Part shown: positions 37,318-41,862 of the stretch, in pieces | How the letters are laid out: the number at the start of each line of letters is the position of its first letter | How positions within the stretch are numbered: the stretch's first letter is position 1 | DNA from: Lingula anatina | Lineage: Eukaryota > Brachiopoda > Lingulata > Lingulida > Lingulidae | Assembly (NCBI RefSeq): GCF_001039355.2 | Contig: NW_019775746.1 | Location: 1,351,639 to 1,415,638, forward strand | DNA: 64,000 nt | Reading direction: 5' to 3' | Made by a program: the position numbers and the translations under genes | The notes under the pieces: generated by a model | What the model saw: the letters and a program-made list of their open reading frames with translations, nothing else | Told to the model about the DNA's origin: nothing | Database searches by the model: none

Positions 37318-37655
37318 TTAATGACGATAATAATAATAAACAACAACATAATAATAATTATTTTCGTCAAGAGACTGATTTAGATTGTACTTTACAAAGT
37401 AGTAATCACCCCCTTCCCTTTCAGACCTCCCGCTGCGGAGGCCGGCCAGTTCGAGGGCCAGAATGTCGAGACTCGGTGAGCAAGAAGAACTGGAATGAAG
37501 TGGGTATACCGAACACGACCGACATCTTCCCTCTACAGTGTAACTTCAGGGGTGATCTGCCGTTCGGTATAATATGCCTCAACGAACCTTCCATACGGGC
37601 CACGGGCAGGGCCTGTCCCGATTTTGAGGTCCGAATTAAGTGCCTGAATGTGTAG
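5157..37655 (+). CDS. Giant secreted multi-TSP1 protein with CBM14-like and WxxW domains (gene span)
   Basis: The gene has 48 coding exons: signal peptide (5157-5292), chitin-binding-like (7601-7805), 44 single-exon TSP1 repeats (11710-36582) and WxxW (37049-37164, 37425-37655). Exon lengths sum to 7,089 bp with no frame break, giving 2,362 residues plus a TAG stop. TSP1 repeats mediate extracellular adhesion. Here most carry the WxxW C-mannosylation motif and the CxxS/TCG O-fucosylation motif. The WxxW domain is known from CILP and mucins. I infer a secreted matrix or mucus protein; ligand and tissue are unknown. Repeat types used below: A (CSASCGQG, CSGLGECPG, CSNGPCG), B (CSLTCGQG, CIGIGTCPG, CNNGPCG), C (CSVSCGPG), D (SLTAWSTW), E (ending CNNGACG, no O-fucose site), F (CQGIGNCPG, CNIGPCG). 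Introns between repeats are about 105-600 bp and hold nothing recognised unless listed. The last three exons recur in the block at 41511-46709. Confidence 0.85.
5293..7600 (+). other. Intron 1
   Basis: About 2.3 kb, with a long TATAA-type microsatellite at about 6457-6547 and an A-run at about 6993. The many ORFs here are short and lack domain or splice support. I see no gene in it. Confidence 0.6.
6457..6547. repeat. (ATAAT)n microsatellite
   Basis: About 90 bp of a five-base repeat with a few variant units (ATGAT). It produces a long spurious Ile/Tyr-rich ORF on the minus strand. Confidence 0.9.
7601..7805 (+). CDS. Chitin-binding (peritrophin-A/CBM14)-like exon
   Basis: Acceptor TTAATTTCAG. 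The exon encodes about 68 residues with a spaced cysteine pattern: HQCQFEGQYIRD, then NLCMFYQC, then THACAPGTG, then NPC, with a sixth Cys available from the next exon (RKTDC). The aromatic-rich FYQC motif and the C-GTG step are typical of CBM14/ChtBD2 modules, which bind chitin. The donor GTGGGT at 7806 gives phase 2, matching the acceptor at 11710 to form Arg. An alternative donor at 7801 would break the frame. The family call is pattern-based. Confidence 0.6.
7806..11709 (+). other. Intron 2
   Basis: About 3.9 kb without a supported gene. It contains two near-copies of a CT/TA microsatellite region around an N at 9290, and short (ATAA/GATA)n runs near 9828-9860. The ORF at 10213-10578 has no recognisable domain and no splice context. 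Confidence 0.6.
9116..9440. repeat. Duplicated CT/TA microsatellite segment across an N
   Basis: The segment 'gaatcatcgcctttgaagtg' to 'attaacagccatat' occurs at about 9142-9289 and again, with small differences, at about 9300-9436. A single N at 9290 separates them. Each copy contains a (CT)n tract then a (TA)n tract of differing length. This looks like a gap-join artefact or two alleles placed in tandem. Confidence 0.75.
11710..11885 (+). CDS. TSP1 repeat 1 (176-bp exon)
   Basis: Begins with a linker (RKTDCEDTTPTS), then QWNQWTQWSACSASCNGG, ending RACNTGDC. It has three Trp for C-mannosylation; Asn replaces the Gly after the third Cys. Phase 2 in, phase 1 out (GTGAGT donor). This is the only TSP1 exon not entered in phase 1. 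Confidence 0.85.
11886..12652 (+). other. Intron with poly(A) run and an old repeat
   Basis: Contains a poly(A) run at about 12237-12270. A decayed interspersed repeat at about 12395-12570 is shared with 41010-41155 and 46213-46358. No gene. Confidence 0.6.
12395..12570. repeat. Old interspersed repeat
   Basis: Shares a mosaic of motifs with 41010-41155 and 46213-46358: 'ctttcacan', 'agcacnggggntcc', 'agtgnctctctc', 'gtcaatct', 'tggtgcgata'. A weaker relative lies near 26880-26980. Class unknown. Confidence 0.5.
12653..12802 (+). CDS. TSP1 repeat 2 (150-bp exon)
   Basis: Encodes EWNTWNPWSGCSASCGEG and ends CSKGDCG. Both glycosylation motifs are present. Acceptor CCGGTTAG, donor GTGAGG, phase 1-1. 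Confidence 0.85.
13091..13234 (+). CDS. TSP1 repeat 3
   Basis: First of the exactly 144-bp exons. Encodes SWTAWTSWTSCSATCGQG, a VGLGDCPG core and a CNNGPCG end. Acceptor TTTTCCAG, donor GTGAGT, phase 1-1. Confidence 0.88.
13800..14200. repeat. Degenerate tandem repeat, period about 100-120 bp
   Basis: The motif 'gcaccttgt...cttcttggtaatttggtca' recurs at about 13880, 13978, 14080 and 14150 with variation. It also creates minus-strand Cys/Asn-rich ORFs that are not real genes. Confidence 0.55.
15530..15715. mobile_element. PIF/Harbinger-like MITE, copy 1 (186 bp)
   Basis: Terminal inverted repeats of about 35 bp: left GGCTGCATTTAGGACAGCGG, right (reverse complement) GGCTGTATTCAGAACAGCGG, both continuing ACTAACTAGTC. 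Flanked on each side by TAA, the three-base TWA-type duplication of PIF/Harbinger elements. The internal motif AAATATGGC is shared with copies at 23320, 58826 and 62059. Confidence 0.75.
16570..16713 (+). CDS. TSP1 repeat 4 (F-related)
   Basis: Encodes SWSAWTSWSTCSASCGQG, a CQGIGTCPG core and a CNNGVCG end. 144 bp, phase 1-1. The donor is GTCAGT, weaker than the usual GTRAGT. Confidence 0.85.
16961..17104 (+). CDS. TSP1 repeat 5 (type F)
   Basis: Encodes GWSAWTSWSSCSASCGQG, then CQGIGNCPGVARESRDC and CNIGPCG. 144 bp. Almost identical at DNA level to repeat 37, 16 kb downstream. Confidence 0.9.
17385..17528 (+). CDS. TSP1 repeat 6 (B-like)
   Basis: Encodes SWAAWTTWGSCSRTCNEG, CVGVGTCPG and CNNGPCG. 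Asn follows the third Cys instead of Gly, as in repeat 10. 144 bp, donor GTAGGT. Confidence 0.88.
17836..17979 (+). CDS. TSP1 repeat 7 (type D)
   Basis: Encodes SLTAWSTWSACSASCNQG, CTGLGACTG and CSNGPCG. The first Trp of WxxWxxW is replaced by Leu, as in repeat 20, its close paralogue. 144 bp, donor GTACGT. Hairpin-forming intron follows. Confidence 0.88.
18049..18148. repeat. AT-rich hairpin cluster in intron
   Basis: 'tatttcaataacaat' and its reverse complement flank a short loop at about 18067-18103, followed by another inverted copy to 18148. Probably the centre of a small foldback element; no terminal duplication found. Confidence 0.6.
18254..18397 (+). CDS. TSP1 repeat 8 (type E)
   Basis: Encodes SWSSWTAFSECSVFCGPG, CIGIGLCPG and CNNGACG. 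Phe replaces the Ser/Thr of CxxS/TCG, so the O-fucose site is lost. Its partner repeat 21 lacks it too (CSNYCG). 144 bp. Confidence 0.88.
18587..18730 (+). CDS. TSP1 repeat 9 (type A)
   Basis: First type A repeat: GWSAWTSWSSCSASCGQG, CSGLGECPG, CSNGPCG. All three Trp and the O-fucose site are present. 144 bp, donor GTACGG. Confidence 0.9.
18994..19137 (+). CDS. TSP1 repeat 10 (type B variant)
   Basis: Encodes AWAAWTSWSSCSQSCNEG, CEGIGTCPG and CNNGPCG. Closest to repeat 6 in its CNEGTSRR stretch. 144 bp. Confidence 0.88.
19478..19621 (+). CDS. TSP1 repeat 11 (type A)
   Basis: Type A with the subtype signature GTSGRTRVCSG and NENRPCSNGPCG, shared with repeat 19. 144 bp, donor GTACGG. Confidence 0.9.
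19831..19974 (+). CDS. TSP1 repeat 12 (type C)
   Basis: Encodes SWSAWSAFGSCSVSCGPG, CIGIGFCPGDEFEVRAC and CNDGACG. Nearly identical to repeat 16. The third Trp is Phe. 144 bp. Confidence 0.9.
20261..20310. repeat. (TA)n microsatellite
   Basis: About 50 bp of uninterrupted TA in the intron between repeats 12 and 13. It generates a spurious Tyr-Ile ORF on the minus strand. Confidence 0.9.
20485..20628 (+). CDS. TSP1 repeat 13 (type A)
   Basis: Type A: GWSAWTSWSSCSASCGQG, GSTGRTRVCSGLGECPG, ETKQCSNGPCG. 144 bp. Starts a second A-B-A-C cycle (repeats 13-16). Confidence 0.9.
20790..20933 (+). CDS. TSP1 repeat 14 (type B)
   Basis: Type B: SWSAWTAFSACSLTCGQG, GTSRRTRQCIGIGTCPG, CNNGPCG. The upstream intron resembles those before repeats 31, 33 and 35; the downstream intron resembles that after repeat 33. 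Those similarities show duplication of exon plus introns. 144 bp. Confidence 0.9.
21048..21191 (+). CDS. TSP1 repeat 15 (type A)
   Basis: Type A with GAASETKQCSNGPCG. 144 bp, donor GTATGT. The preceding intron is only 114 bp. Confidence 0.9.
21367..21510 (+). CDS. TSP1 repeat 16 (type C)
   Basis: Type C: SWSAWTAFGSCSVSCGPG, GIGFCPGDEFEVRAC, CNDGACG. Differs from repeat 12 by a few bases only. 144 bp. Confidence 0.9.
21698..21841 (+). CDS. TSP1 repeat 17 (type A)
   Basis: Type A with GAASELKQCSNGPCG, as in repeat 32. Donor GTTAGT. 144 bp. Followed by the 3-kb intron carrying mobile-element material. Confidence 0.9.
22224..22430 (+). pseudogene. Possible retroelement RT/endonuclease C-terminal fragment
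   Basis: A 68-codon open stretch between stops encodes HRKVLDAINIRLHWANLNKN followed by GTELPNLYLPNF. The pattern 'R-V-x-E/D-A-I-x-I-R...LN-x-D-G-x-x-L-P-x-Y' recalls the C-terminal ends of Penelope-like and similar retroelement polyproteins, where it is part of or next to a GIY-YIG endonuclease. The rest of such an element is not visible nearby. Family call from memory of the pattern only. Confidence 0.35.
22640..22985 (-). pseudogene. Decayed copy related to the coiled-coil ORF
   Basis: Read on the minus strand, one frame gives VEEKEESIVTSDTDTDTAAG and another gives QQLGTDNAKLKADLNVP. These resemble KVEENTASGTTAAADG and RQLETENDRLKAILNTA in the intact ORF at 23899-24684. Several frame changes and stops separate them, and the order differs. 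Either a degraded paralogue or further exons of the same locus. Confidence 0.3.
23320..23606. mobile_element. PIF/Harbinger-like MITE, copy 4, with internal foldback
   Basis: Ends GGCCCCATC at left and ATTCTGAATGGGGCC at right, and contains AAATATGGCCGACC twice in opposite orientation. An inner inverted repeat ('gattcctgatggtc' / 'gaccatcaggaatc') surrounds a GC-rich centre. Longer and more diverged than the copies at 15530, 58826 and 62059; no clear flanking duplication. Confidence 0.6.
23899..24684 (-). CDS. Coiled-coil protein, function unknown, nested in intron
   Basis: A 261-codon ORF from an ATG at 24684. Residues about 10-60 and 65-150 are heptad-like and rich in Glu/Lys/Leu (KKCDQLSKENLKLRQELENQ; IRQLETENDRLKAIL), so a coiled coil is likely. 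A small basic segment (EKRLKRKG) precedes a compact segment with IPYDPQMKI and GRFVIYLEQH. A perfect donor (CAT|GTAAGT) at 23929/23928 suggests this is the first exon of a spliced gene, in which case the last ten codons are intronic. I do not recognise the family. It could be a host gene nested on the opposite strand or part of a mobile element, given the surrounding debris. Confidence 0.5.
   Translation of the reverse strand: MAQAVPDVAKLVKKCDQLSKENLKLRQELENQMTEMKERDAQISAQKGTLQLLQRGAVSCINSESRLSLEANQHQSLELKELAKKIRRREAELKKIRRTGNEMEDQLKSLRAEVATTYNRIRQLETENDRLKAILNTAKQECVSPAPTAINLGPLLHAEKVEENTASGTTAAADGRREARRGVSEHRAVDEKRLKRKGVYMIEGGRGFEIPYDPQMKIADIQNLHQIMRKGRFVIYLEQHADSRNEKQKVVHVSTLVSLTC
24872..25015 (+). 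CDS. TSP1 repeat 18 (type B)
   Basis: Type B variant SWAPWSGFSACSLTCGQG, CIGIGTCPG, CNNGPCG. Donor GTAAGG. 144 bp. Confidence 0.9.
25409..25552 (+). CDS. TSP1 repeat 19 (type A)
   Basis: Type A, subtype GTSGRTRVCSG with NENRPCSNGPCG as in repeat 11. Donor GTGAGT. 144 bp. Confidence 0.9.
25763..25906 (+). CDS. TSP1 repeat 20 (type D)
   Basis: Encodes SLTAWSTWSACSASCNQG, CTGLGTCTG, CSNGPCG. With repeat 21 it forms a D-E pair matching repeats 7-8. First Trp lost. 144 bp, donor GTAAGT. Confidence 0.88.
26174..26317 (+). CDS. TSP1 repeat 21 (type E)
   Basis: Encodes SWSAWTSWSDCSNYCGPG, CTGIGTCPG, CNNGACG. Tyr replaces the O-fucose acceptor, as Phe does in repeat 8. 144 bp. A short TA microsatellite lies just before its acceptor. 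Confidence 0.88.
26704..26847 (+). CDS. TSP1 repeat 22 (type A)
   Basis: Type A starting GAWTAWTSWSSCSASCGQG. The split codon is Gly instead of Ala. 144 bp, donor GTGAGT. Its 3' intron carries a weak relative of the 12.4-kb repeat at about 26880-26980. Confidence 0.9.
27212..27355 (+). CDS. TSP1 repeat 23 (C-like)
   Basis: Encodes SWSAWTEFGSCSVSCGQG, CEGIGTCPG, CNNGACG. Intermediate between types B and C. 144 bp. Confidence 0.88.
27854..27997 (+). CDS. TSP1 repeat 24 (type A)
   Basis: Type A starting LWSAWTSWSSCSASCGQG with GSSGRSRVCSG and TENRPCSNGPCG. Donor GTGAAT. 144 bp. Confidence 0.9.
28346..28489 (+). CDS. TSP1 repeat 25 (type B)
   Basis: Encodes SWTAWTGFSACSLTCGQG, CIGIGTCPGAEFEDKTC, CNNGPCG. 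144 bp, donor GTAAGG. Confidence 0.9.
28652..28795 (+). CDS. TSP1 repeat 26 (type A)
   Basis: Type A with GRTGRTRVCSG and ETKQCSNGPCG. Donor GTTAGT, as in repeat 17. 144 bp. Confidence 0.9.
29135..29278 (+). CDS. TSP1 repeat 27 (type B)
   Basis: Type B: SWSAWTAFSACSLTCGQG, CIGIGTCPGAQFEDQTC, CNNGPCG. 144 bp, donor GTGAGT. Confidence 0.9.
29659..29802 (+). CDS. TSP1 repeat 28 (type A)
   Basis: Type A variant GSSVRTRVCSGLGECPG and ETRLCTNGPCG. 144 bp, donor GTAAGA. A poly(A) run near 29598 lies in the preceding intron. Confidence 0.9.
30029..30172 (+). CDS. TSP1 repeat 29 (C-like)
   Basis: Encodes SWSAWTAFGSCSVTCGPG, CTGIGQCPGDGVEDRAC, CNNGACG. 144 bp. A MITE sits 26 bp downstream. Confidence 0.88.
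30199..30440. mobile_element. MITE, family 3 (242 bp) with 6-bp duplication
   Basis: Perfect terminal inverted repeats of about 28 bp begin TACGGAGCTTTTAAAGGGAC at left, with the exact reverse complement at right. The direct repeat GCTGGT flanks it at 30193-30198 and 30441-30446, a plausible target duplication. It contains internal 'gcaatc/cgaac' palindromic motifs and no ORF. Intact ends suggest a fairly recent insertion. Confidence 0.8.
30606..30749 (+). CDS. TSP1 repeat 30 (type A)
   Basis: Type A with Gly at the split codon (GAWSAWTSWSSCSASCGQG) and GAARETKQCSNGPCG. 144 bp, donor GTATGT. Confidence 0.9.
30904..31047 (+). CDS. TSP1 repeat 31 (type B)
   Basis: Type B: SWSAWTAFGACSLTCGQG, CIGIGTCPGAQFEDQTC, CNNGPCG. 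144 bp. Confidence 0.9.
31160..31303 (+). CDS. TSP1 repeat 32 (type A)
   Basis: Type A with GAASELKQCSNGPCG as in repeat 17. 144 bp; the preceding intron is 112 bp. Confidence 0.9.
31441..31584 (+). CDS. TSP1 repeat 33 (type B)
   Basis: Type B: SWSAWTAFGACSLTCGQG, GTSRRKRQCIGIGTCPG, CNNGPCG. 144 bp. Flanking introns align by eye with those of repeat 14. Confidence 0.9.
31701..31844 (+). CDS. TSP1 repeat 34 (type A)
   Basis: Type A with GAANENKPCSNGPCG. 144 bp, donor GTACGC. Confidence 0.9.
31907..32035. mobile_element. MITE, family 1, second copy
   Basis: Left end TACCCTCTACCAGGG, right end CCCTGGTAGAGGG; the right TA has changed to AA. The body is an inverted relative of 224-356 ('tttatctatagatatatctg'). 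Inserted in the intron between repeats 34 and 35. Confidence 0.75.
32387..32530 (+). CDS. TSP1 repeat 35 (type B)
   Basis: Type B: SWSAWTAFSACSLTCGQG, GISRRTRQCIGIGTCPG, CNNGPCG. 144 bp. Confidence 0.9.
32677..32820 (+). CDS. TSP1 repeat 36 (type A, last)
   Basis: Last type A repeat, with GPASETKQCSNGPCG. 144 bp, donor GTGAGT. Ends the alternating section. Confidence 0.9.
32946..33089 (+). CDS. TSP1 repeat 37 (type F)
   Basis: Encodes TWSAWTSWSSCSASCGQG, CQGIGNCPGVARESRDC, CNIGPCG. About seven base differences from repeat 5 over 144 bp. Confidence 0.9.
33437..33580 (+). CDS. TSP1 repeat 38
   Basis: Encodes MWTAWSEFGACSAPCGQG, CQGLGTCPG, CNNGPCG. Pro replaces the O-fucose acceptor. 144 bp. 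Confidence 0.88.
33896..34039 (+). CDS. TSP1 repeat 39
   Basis: Encodes SWGAWTAWSSCSATCDQG, CSGLGVCEG, CTVGPCG. Asp replaces Gly after the third Cys. 144 bp. From here on repeats are mutually diverged and not part of the recent expansion. Confidence 0.87.
34385..34435. repeat. (TAA)n microsatellite beside a splice acceptor
   Basis: About 16 trinucleotide units end only some 7 bp before the TTTCAG acceptor of repeat 40, so the run occupies the usual pyrimidine-tract/branch region. Confidence 0.85.
34443..34595 (+). CDS. TSP1 repeat 40 (153 bp)
   Basis: Encodes TWGEWSAWSSCSTTCGTG, a longer loop with CEGLLMFGECTG, and CSVGPCG. Phase 1-1, donor GTACGT. Both glycosylation motifs present. Confidence 0.87.
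35026..35172 (+). CDS. TSP1 repeat 41 (147 bp)
   Basis: Encodes SWTEWSSWSSCSASCGEQG, CEGLGRCFGRPSEGRFC, CNNGPCG (sharing Cys). One extra residue after CG relative to the 48-residue module. Donor GTGAGT. Confidence 0.87.
35474..35617 (+). CDS. TSP1 repeat 42 (144 bp)
   Basis: Encodes QWSEWSGWSACSTSCGDG, CSGYGTCPG, CNNGACG. Donor GTGAGT. Confidence 0.88.
36024..36173 (+). CDS. TSP1 repeat 43 (150 bp)
   Basis: Encodes TYGPWSEWSPCTQTCGSGG, CYGVGECLEP, CNTDRPC. The first Trp is Tyr. It ends with C as the split base instead of G, so the next exon starts with Pro. Confidence 0.87.
36174..36429 (+). repeat. Intron with (GA)n tract, start of the duplicated block
   Basis: A (GA)n run at about 36240-36266 followed by a G-run. 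The same GA-G junction and downstream sequence restart at 41511 after the N, so this is the left limit of the duplicated block. Confidence 0.7.
36430..36582 (+). CDS. TSP1 repeat 44 (last, 153 bp)
   Basis: Encodes EWSPWGPWSPCPVTCGNS, CLHGGAEGVDCPGYS and CIEKDC, the last Cys completed by the next exon. Donor GTAAGT. A near-identical copy lies at 41710-41862. Confidence 0.87.
37049..37164 (+). CDS. WxxW domain, first exon
   Basis: Acceptor TAATCCAG. Encodes YVYTAWVNLDHPF, a Gly-rich loop, then GDYEVYQNA; phase 1 in, phase 0 out (GTATGT). The W-x-x-D-x-P...GD-x-E pattern matches the N-terminal half of the WxxW domain of CILP and gel-forming mucins. A long (AAT)n tract follows at about 37256-37316. 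Confidence 0.75.
37256..37316. repeat. (AAT)n microsatellite
   Basis: About 20 units in the intron between the two WxxW exons. The second block has only about four units at 42484-42499, showing length divergence between copies. Confidence 0.9.
37425..37655 (+). CDS. WxxW domain, last exon with stop
   Basis: Phase 0. Encodes TSRCGGRPVRGPECRDS, then PLQCNFRGDLPFGIICLNE and a C-terminal CPDFEVRIKCLNV before TAG. The C-x-x-P, C-R, C-N, G-I/L-x-C and final Y/F-E-V/I-R-x-x-C pattern is typical of WxxW domains. The protein ends immediately after it, so no membrane anchor is present. Confidence 0.78.
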   Translation, partial: TSRCGGRPVRGPECRDSVSKKNWNEVGIPNTTDIFPLQCNFRGDLPFGIICLNEPSIRATGRACPDFEVRIKCLNV

Positions 37656-37830
37656 GGCCAATGGGGCCTGGTTAACGTTCCTACCCCCTCCAAGGAAGAG
37701 GGAAGGGGGGGGGGGGACGTTGACCAGGGCGAGTTTTCATGTGATTTTATTTGTTATCTGAAAAAGTGGGCGTTTCCAGCACCTGCCGATTATTTTAAAA
37801 TGGGCGTGGTTGCAATCATTTCCCAATAAT

Positions 37831-37836
37831 AATAAA
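37831..37836 (+). terminator. Candidate poly(A) signal of the TSP1 gene
   Basis: AATAAA 176 bp after the stop codon. The same hexamer lies at 42976-42981 in the second block. Confidence 0.4.
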
Positions 37837-40223
37837 AGTGGGCGTGACCACTAAGTTTAATCTCCAATTTTAAGTCAGAGATTTACTTGAGGAATTATCT
37901 CCAGAAAAATATCGACTCACATTTGTCATTTAGGCTGCTTGCTCCTTCGTGTACGTTTCTATCAAATGTCTGAAAAGACTTGAAATATTACAGTTATCAT
38001 CTCTAAGTAATAAGACGTATTTAAAGATGGGCATGGCACTTTTTCACAGCCATGTCAATGTCTTTCCGAAGCGGGCAAGCTGTCTTTATCAGAGTTCCAA
38101 TTATAGAGTACGAGTCGGGAAGTATTCGGTTAATTTGAGACCACCTTTAGTCTGAGGAAAAGTCTCTCTCCTATATCGTATTTTATACTGTTTGGTCTTG
38201 GCTGATATATACTCGTTCAGACCATTATAAAGTTTAATTTGTCTAGATCCAAGACTAAGCTAAGATTCAGTGCGTGTCATCACTGACGTCATGCAAGACT
38301 AAAATACAATGTGTGTGGGTGGTTGGATGTGATCACCTCAGAGTTCAGTTCATTTTTGGAAGTTACGACATTCTAACGAGTCTTAAAGCGTAATAACAGT
38401 ATACTCCGCATAACTCAGCAGCTTTCAACTCGATTTATCGCCATCTTGAACAAACTTTGTTTAAGTCCGTTTTCTTTTTTGCTCCAAGCTGAAACTTGTG
38501 ATCAGCTCGAAGGTTTGTCGAACATATTTTCGGATCCTTAAGTGTGGGAGTTATGCAGAATCTACTGTTACAGTATAAGAAATGCAACAAATTGAGCTTC
38601 GTGCTTCATTCTTGCCAGTGCCGAGTCCATGCACACTAAAGGTGAAAGTTCGGCTACATATGTTTAAATCTGAAATTCATCCTACATCCAGTGTGCGCCA
38701 GTTCTGAAGCTTGGATTATAATGTGCGACTTATGTCAGCATATCACTGGCAATGGTGAGCGCAGACAAAACTTTTCATGTTTCATATTTTCAAGACTCTA
38801 CCATAGAATAGGCCGACTATTTATCATTTTAGTGTAAAAATTATTTTAGAAATCCGTCTGTCTCAGGAGAAGAGTAGTAGTGTATATTTCAGTAGTACAT
38901 ATTCCAAGATTTACTTCGTATGGTCCCGAATGTTTTTATCGAATAATTGTGTAAAAATAATTGTTTTAAAAAGCACCATGTAGAAATCAGCTGATATTTC
39001 TTAAATAAGGAGAATCTATACTGAACTATTATCAATCACATGTTAATCAGCGAAAACCTTTATTTTTGTTGTATATCAAATATTTTGTCTCTCACGCGGC
39101 TGTCAGTATGAGGACTTGTAATATCAGAGGTGTATCATTTAGAGCGGCTCTCCTTTAGAGAAGGAATACTTTTTGATTTTGTTCATTAATTGTTAAATAT
39201 TCATTTTTTTCTTTTAAGTGGGATGTGGGGGCCAGGGGTATTTATGATAATGTCTCATTCTTCATATAATTTATGAAAAATAGATGTATGAATTAAGTTT
39301 TATTGTTGCTTTATTTCTTTCCATGGCACATTCTCAGGTAAACACTCATGGCAGTGCTTCGTTATATTAGAAAATCTGGTGGCAAATTTTTGATGATTTC
39401 AAGGAACCTGCATCTTACATTAAAATTTCTGGCACGGAAGAAATAACACTAACAGCAATAAAATAAAGAAATATATTGTGATTAACTCCCAACTGAGATA
39501 TACACTGCCAAAAATTCATAATATCTTTGAAAATCTGAGAAGTTTTCACCAGTCATTTAACATTAAAAGTTATAAATGAAAGGAATAATAAGATAAGCAT
39601 AAGCAGCTGAAGCATTTTCTTTCTTTGCCCACTCCATTTGCAAAGCTTGCGTCAGTCTCATTTTTAATTCATATTTTCAAAACTTTTCATCCTAATTTAT
39701 ACATAAGTAAATAAAATGACATTAAAGATGATTAGATAATTTGATTTTATAAAGGAAATACCTGCCACCTGAATTGAAGACAATAAGTCAGTTTTCTGAG
39801 CTTTATACACAAATAACAACAAATGCAAAGAAAAAAAATTCTTCAAAACAATGCTGGTATTTAAAGTAAGCTTGTCATCTTACAGGCTGATTACCCTACA
39901 GTAATGAAATATGGCACAAATTCATACATCTTGTCACCCGAAATTGCACAAAATACCAGTCGATAACAGCACCAATATTCTTCAATTATAACAATAGTCG
40001 ACGTTTTCAAATGTATGAAAACTGGTCCAATTAATATTATTTGTGCCTCGTTTGGCAATTTGTAAGTTCTTAATTTGGGTCAAAGTCATAGACTTAACTG
40101 CATGTTATTAATACTACCCTCTTCTTAGGTGGGGGTAAGGGGATGAAGAGGGTGGGGGTAGGGTGAAATGGACTCCTTGTGACGAACCCATACATCTTGA
40201 TAAATGTACTAATGATTTGATGC

Positions 40224-40229
40224 TTTATT
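40224..40229 (-). terminator. Candidate poly(A) signal for the PARP terminal exon, first block
   Basis: AATAAA on the minus strand, about 170 bp beyond the stop at 40400-40402. The corresponding site in the second block reads AATAATG, so the hexamer is altered there. Confidence 0.35.
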
Positions 40230-40399
40230 ATCACACTGTATTACCACAGTGAATCTTTATAGCCTTTGTACTGAAGTTTATGTTCTGCCTGTCTCAGTCC
40301 CAATATCACCCCCTTTGGGGGTGGGGGTTGGGTTACCCAGAAGGGGGACTGGAGGCGGGGGGTTGGGGTGGGGGGGGGACAGGGTAGAATGTACTCATT

Positions 40400-40701
40400 T
40401 CACTCAGTTATACCTAAAGACAACTCAGTGTAATACAAGTCTATGGCTGTGGCAATGTCATGGTTGGCTCTCTGCACATAAGTCTTGGCCTTGGCGCTGT
40501 CAGATATATTGGTGATCACGAGGAACTCCTTGATCAGATTATTCAGGACTAAGTCAACTGGGTCCTCCTCAGGCTCTGGGCTGGGTACAGGTGGCGGAAG
40601 TCCCTGGAAAAGTGACTGGAAGTTCCCTCTTGGAGCTGGCACTGTACTGGTGGTGGTGGAACTGGTGGCGGAAGGACCAGTGGCTGTTGTTGAACTTGGG
40701 G
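40400..40701 (-). CDS. PARP terminal exon, first-block copy
   Basis: Acceptor at 40702 (GATTCAG). Encodes a Ser/Thr/Pro linker, RGNFQSLFQGLPPPVP, an acidic EPEEDPVD stretch, and a UBA-like segment (VLNNLIKEFLVITNISDSAK, RANHDIATAIDLYYTE). It ends LSLGITE, unlike the second-block copy (FSYN). In the window this exon has no adjacent catalytic exons, since the N at 41510 intervenes. Confidence 0.65.
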
Positions 40702-41201
40702 CTGAATCAGAAAGAGAAATTAGTAGAATATGAAGGGTTATCTGCTCAGCAAGTGCTTTACTGATCTAGAAAAATGAGCAAAGTAGGCCTATAATGCTTC
40801 ACACCATAATAGATGTGGGTAATTCAAGACTCACATGTGGTGCACTATTTATTTGTAAGCAAGTGGTGGCAACTTGGCATATGTGACGCATTCTCTCTTG
40901 CTTTGCACTGCATGTCACATACCCTGCAGATATGTACTGTATGTATTACAGCACAAAGGATATCACTTAGAACCTCTTCACATCCAGTTTTCTGTCCCAC
41001 ACTATGTTGAATGGCCATTTTACTCTCTTTCACATGGCCAATCAAATTGAATTTGGTTATCTGACCATGTTGAGCACAGGGGCTCCTTTTCAGTGGCTCT
41101 CTCAAGTAAAAGCTTCGGCTATTTAGCTGTCAATCTAACAAACTGGTGCGATACAGAAAACTTTATTACTTAAAGAGAGAGGGATCCAAGTGCTTACTCA
41201 C

Positions 41202-41310
41202 CTGAGGAGCTTTGCTGGAACACCTGTAACCCTGCTTTGCCGTACGTCTTCTCAAATGCTTCAAGCAACTTATCTGTCCGTTCTTTATCCTTGCCACTAG
41301 CTTTGTTAGC
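41202..41310 (-). CDS. PARP penultimate exon, first-block copy
   Basis: 109 bp. Encodes ANKASGKDKERTDKLLEAFE, then KTYGKAGLQVFQQSSS; donor GTGAGT, phase 0 in and 1 out. Identical in protein to 46405-46513. Confidence 0.7.
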
Positions 41311-41510
41311 CTGCAGTTATTAAAAAAAAAAAACATCATAAACCTGACAGATAAATTGTGCTTCTTATATGTGTTTGTTTGTATGCGTATATGTAATTCC
41401 TTAATGGCAAAGAAAAAAATCATTGGACTCTGTGAAACTAACAAATTCAAGTTTTACTAAGATGCATAACCTAAACAAGAAGTGTTTAACATGGCAAAAC
41501 ATCATCACCN

Positions 41511-41553
<43 letters not shown>

Positions 41554-41709
41554 AACGAGTTGAAGAAACCTATAATTTATGTTACGATGTTATTCTTGTG
41601 ATTTCAAACAGAAATTTACAATGATGGTCAGAGTTGAGCTGTTTGAATACTTTCCAATTCAACTACTTCATTTTAAAATTTTACATTTCATGAACGTTGT
41701 TCATTTCAG

Positions 41710-41862
41710 CCGAATGGTCGCCATGGGGACCGTGGAGCCCGTGCCCAGTCACGTGTGGTAACAGTACGGTCACGCGACTGAGGTCGTGTCTTCACGGGGG
41801 AGCCGAGGGAGTCGACTGTCCTGGCTACAGTTTCTCCTACAAACCATGCATTGAGAAAGATT
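41710..41862 (+). CDS. Second-block copy of TSP1 repeat 44
   Basis: Same protein as 36430-36582; one visible synonymous change (AGC to AGT) near 41764. No repeat 43 precedes it in this block. Confidence 0.75.

Larger units (their letters stand above)
37656..40399. other. Convergent intergenic region, first block
   Basis: 3'-flanks of the TSP1 gene (+) and of the PARP gene (-). I see no third gene. Contains several TGGGCGTG motifs near 37768-37850 and G-rich runs near 40130-40380. Homologous to 42802-45617. Confidence 0.6.
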
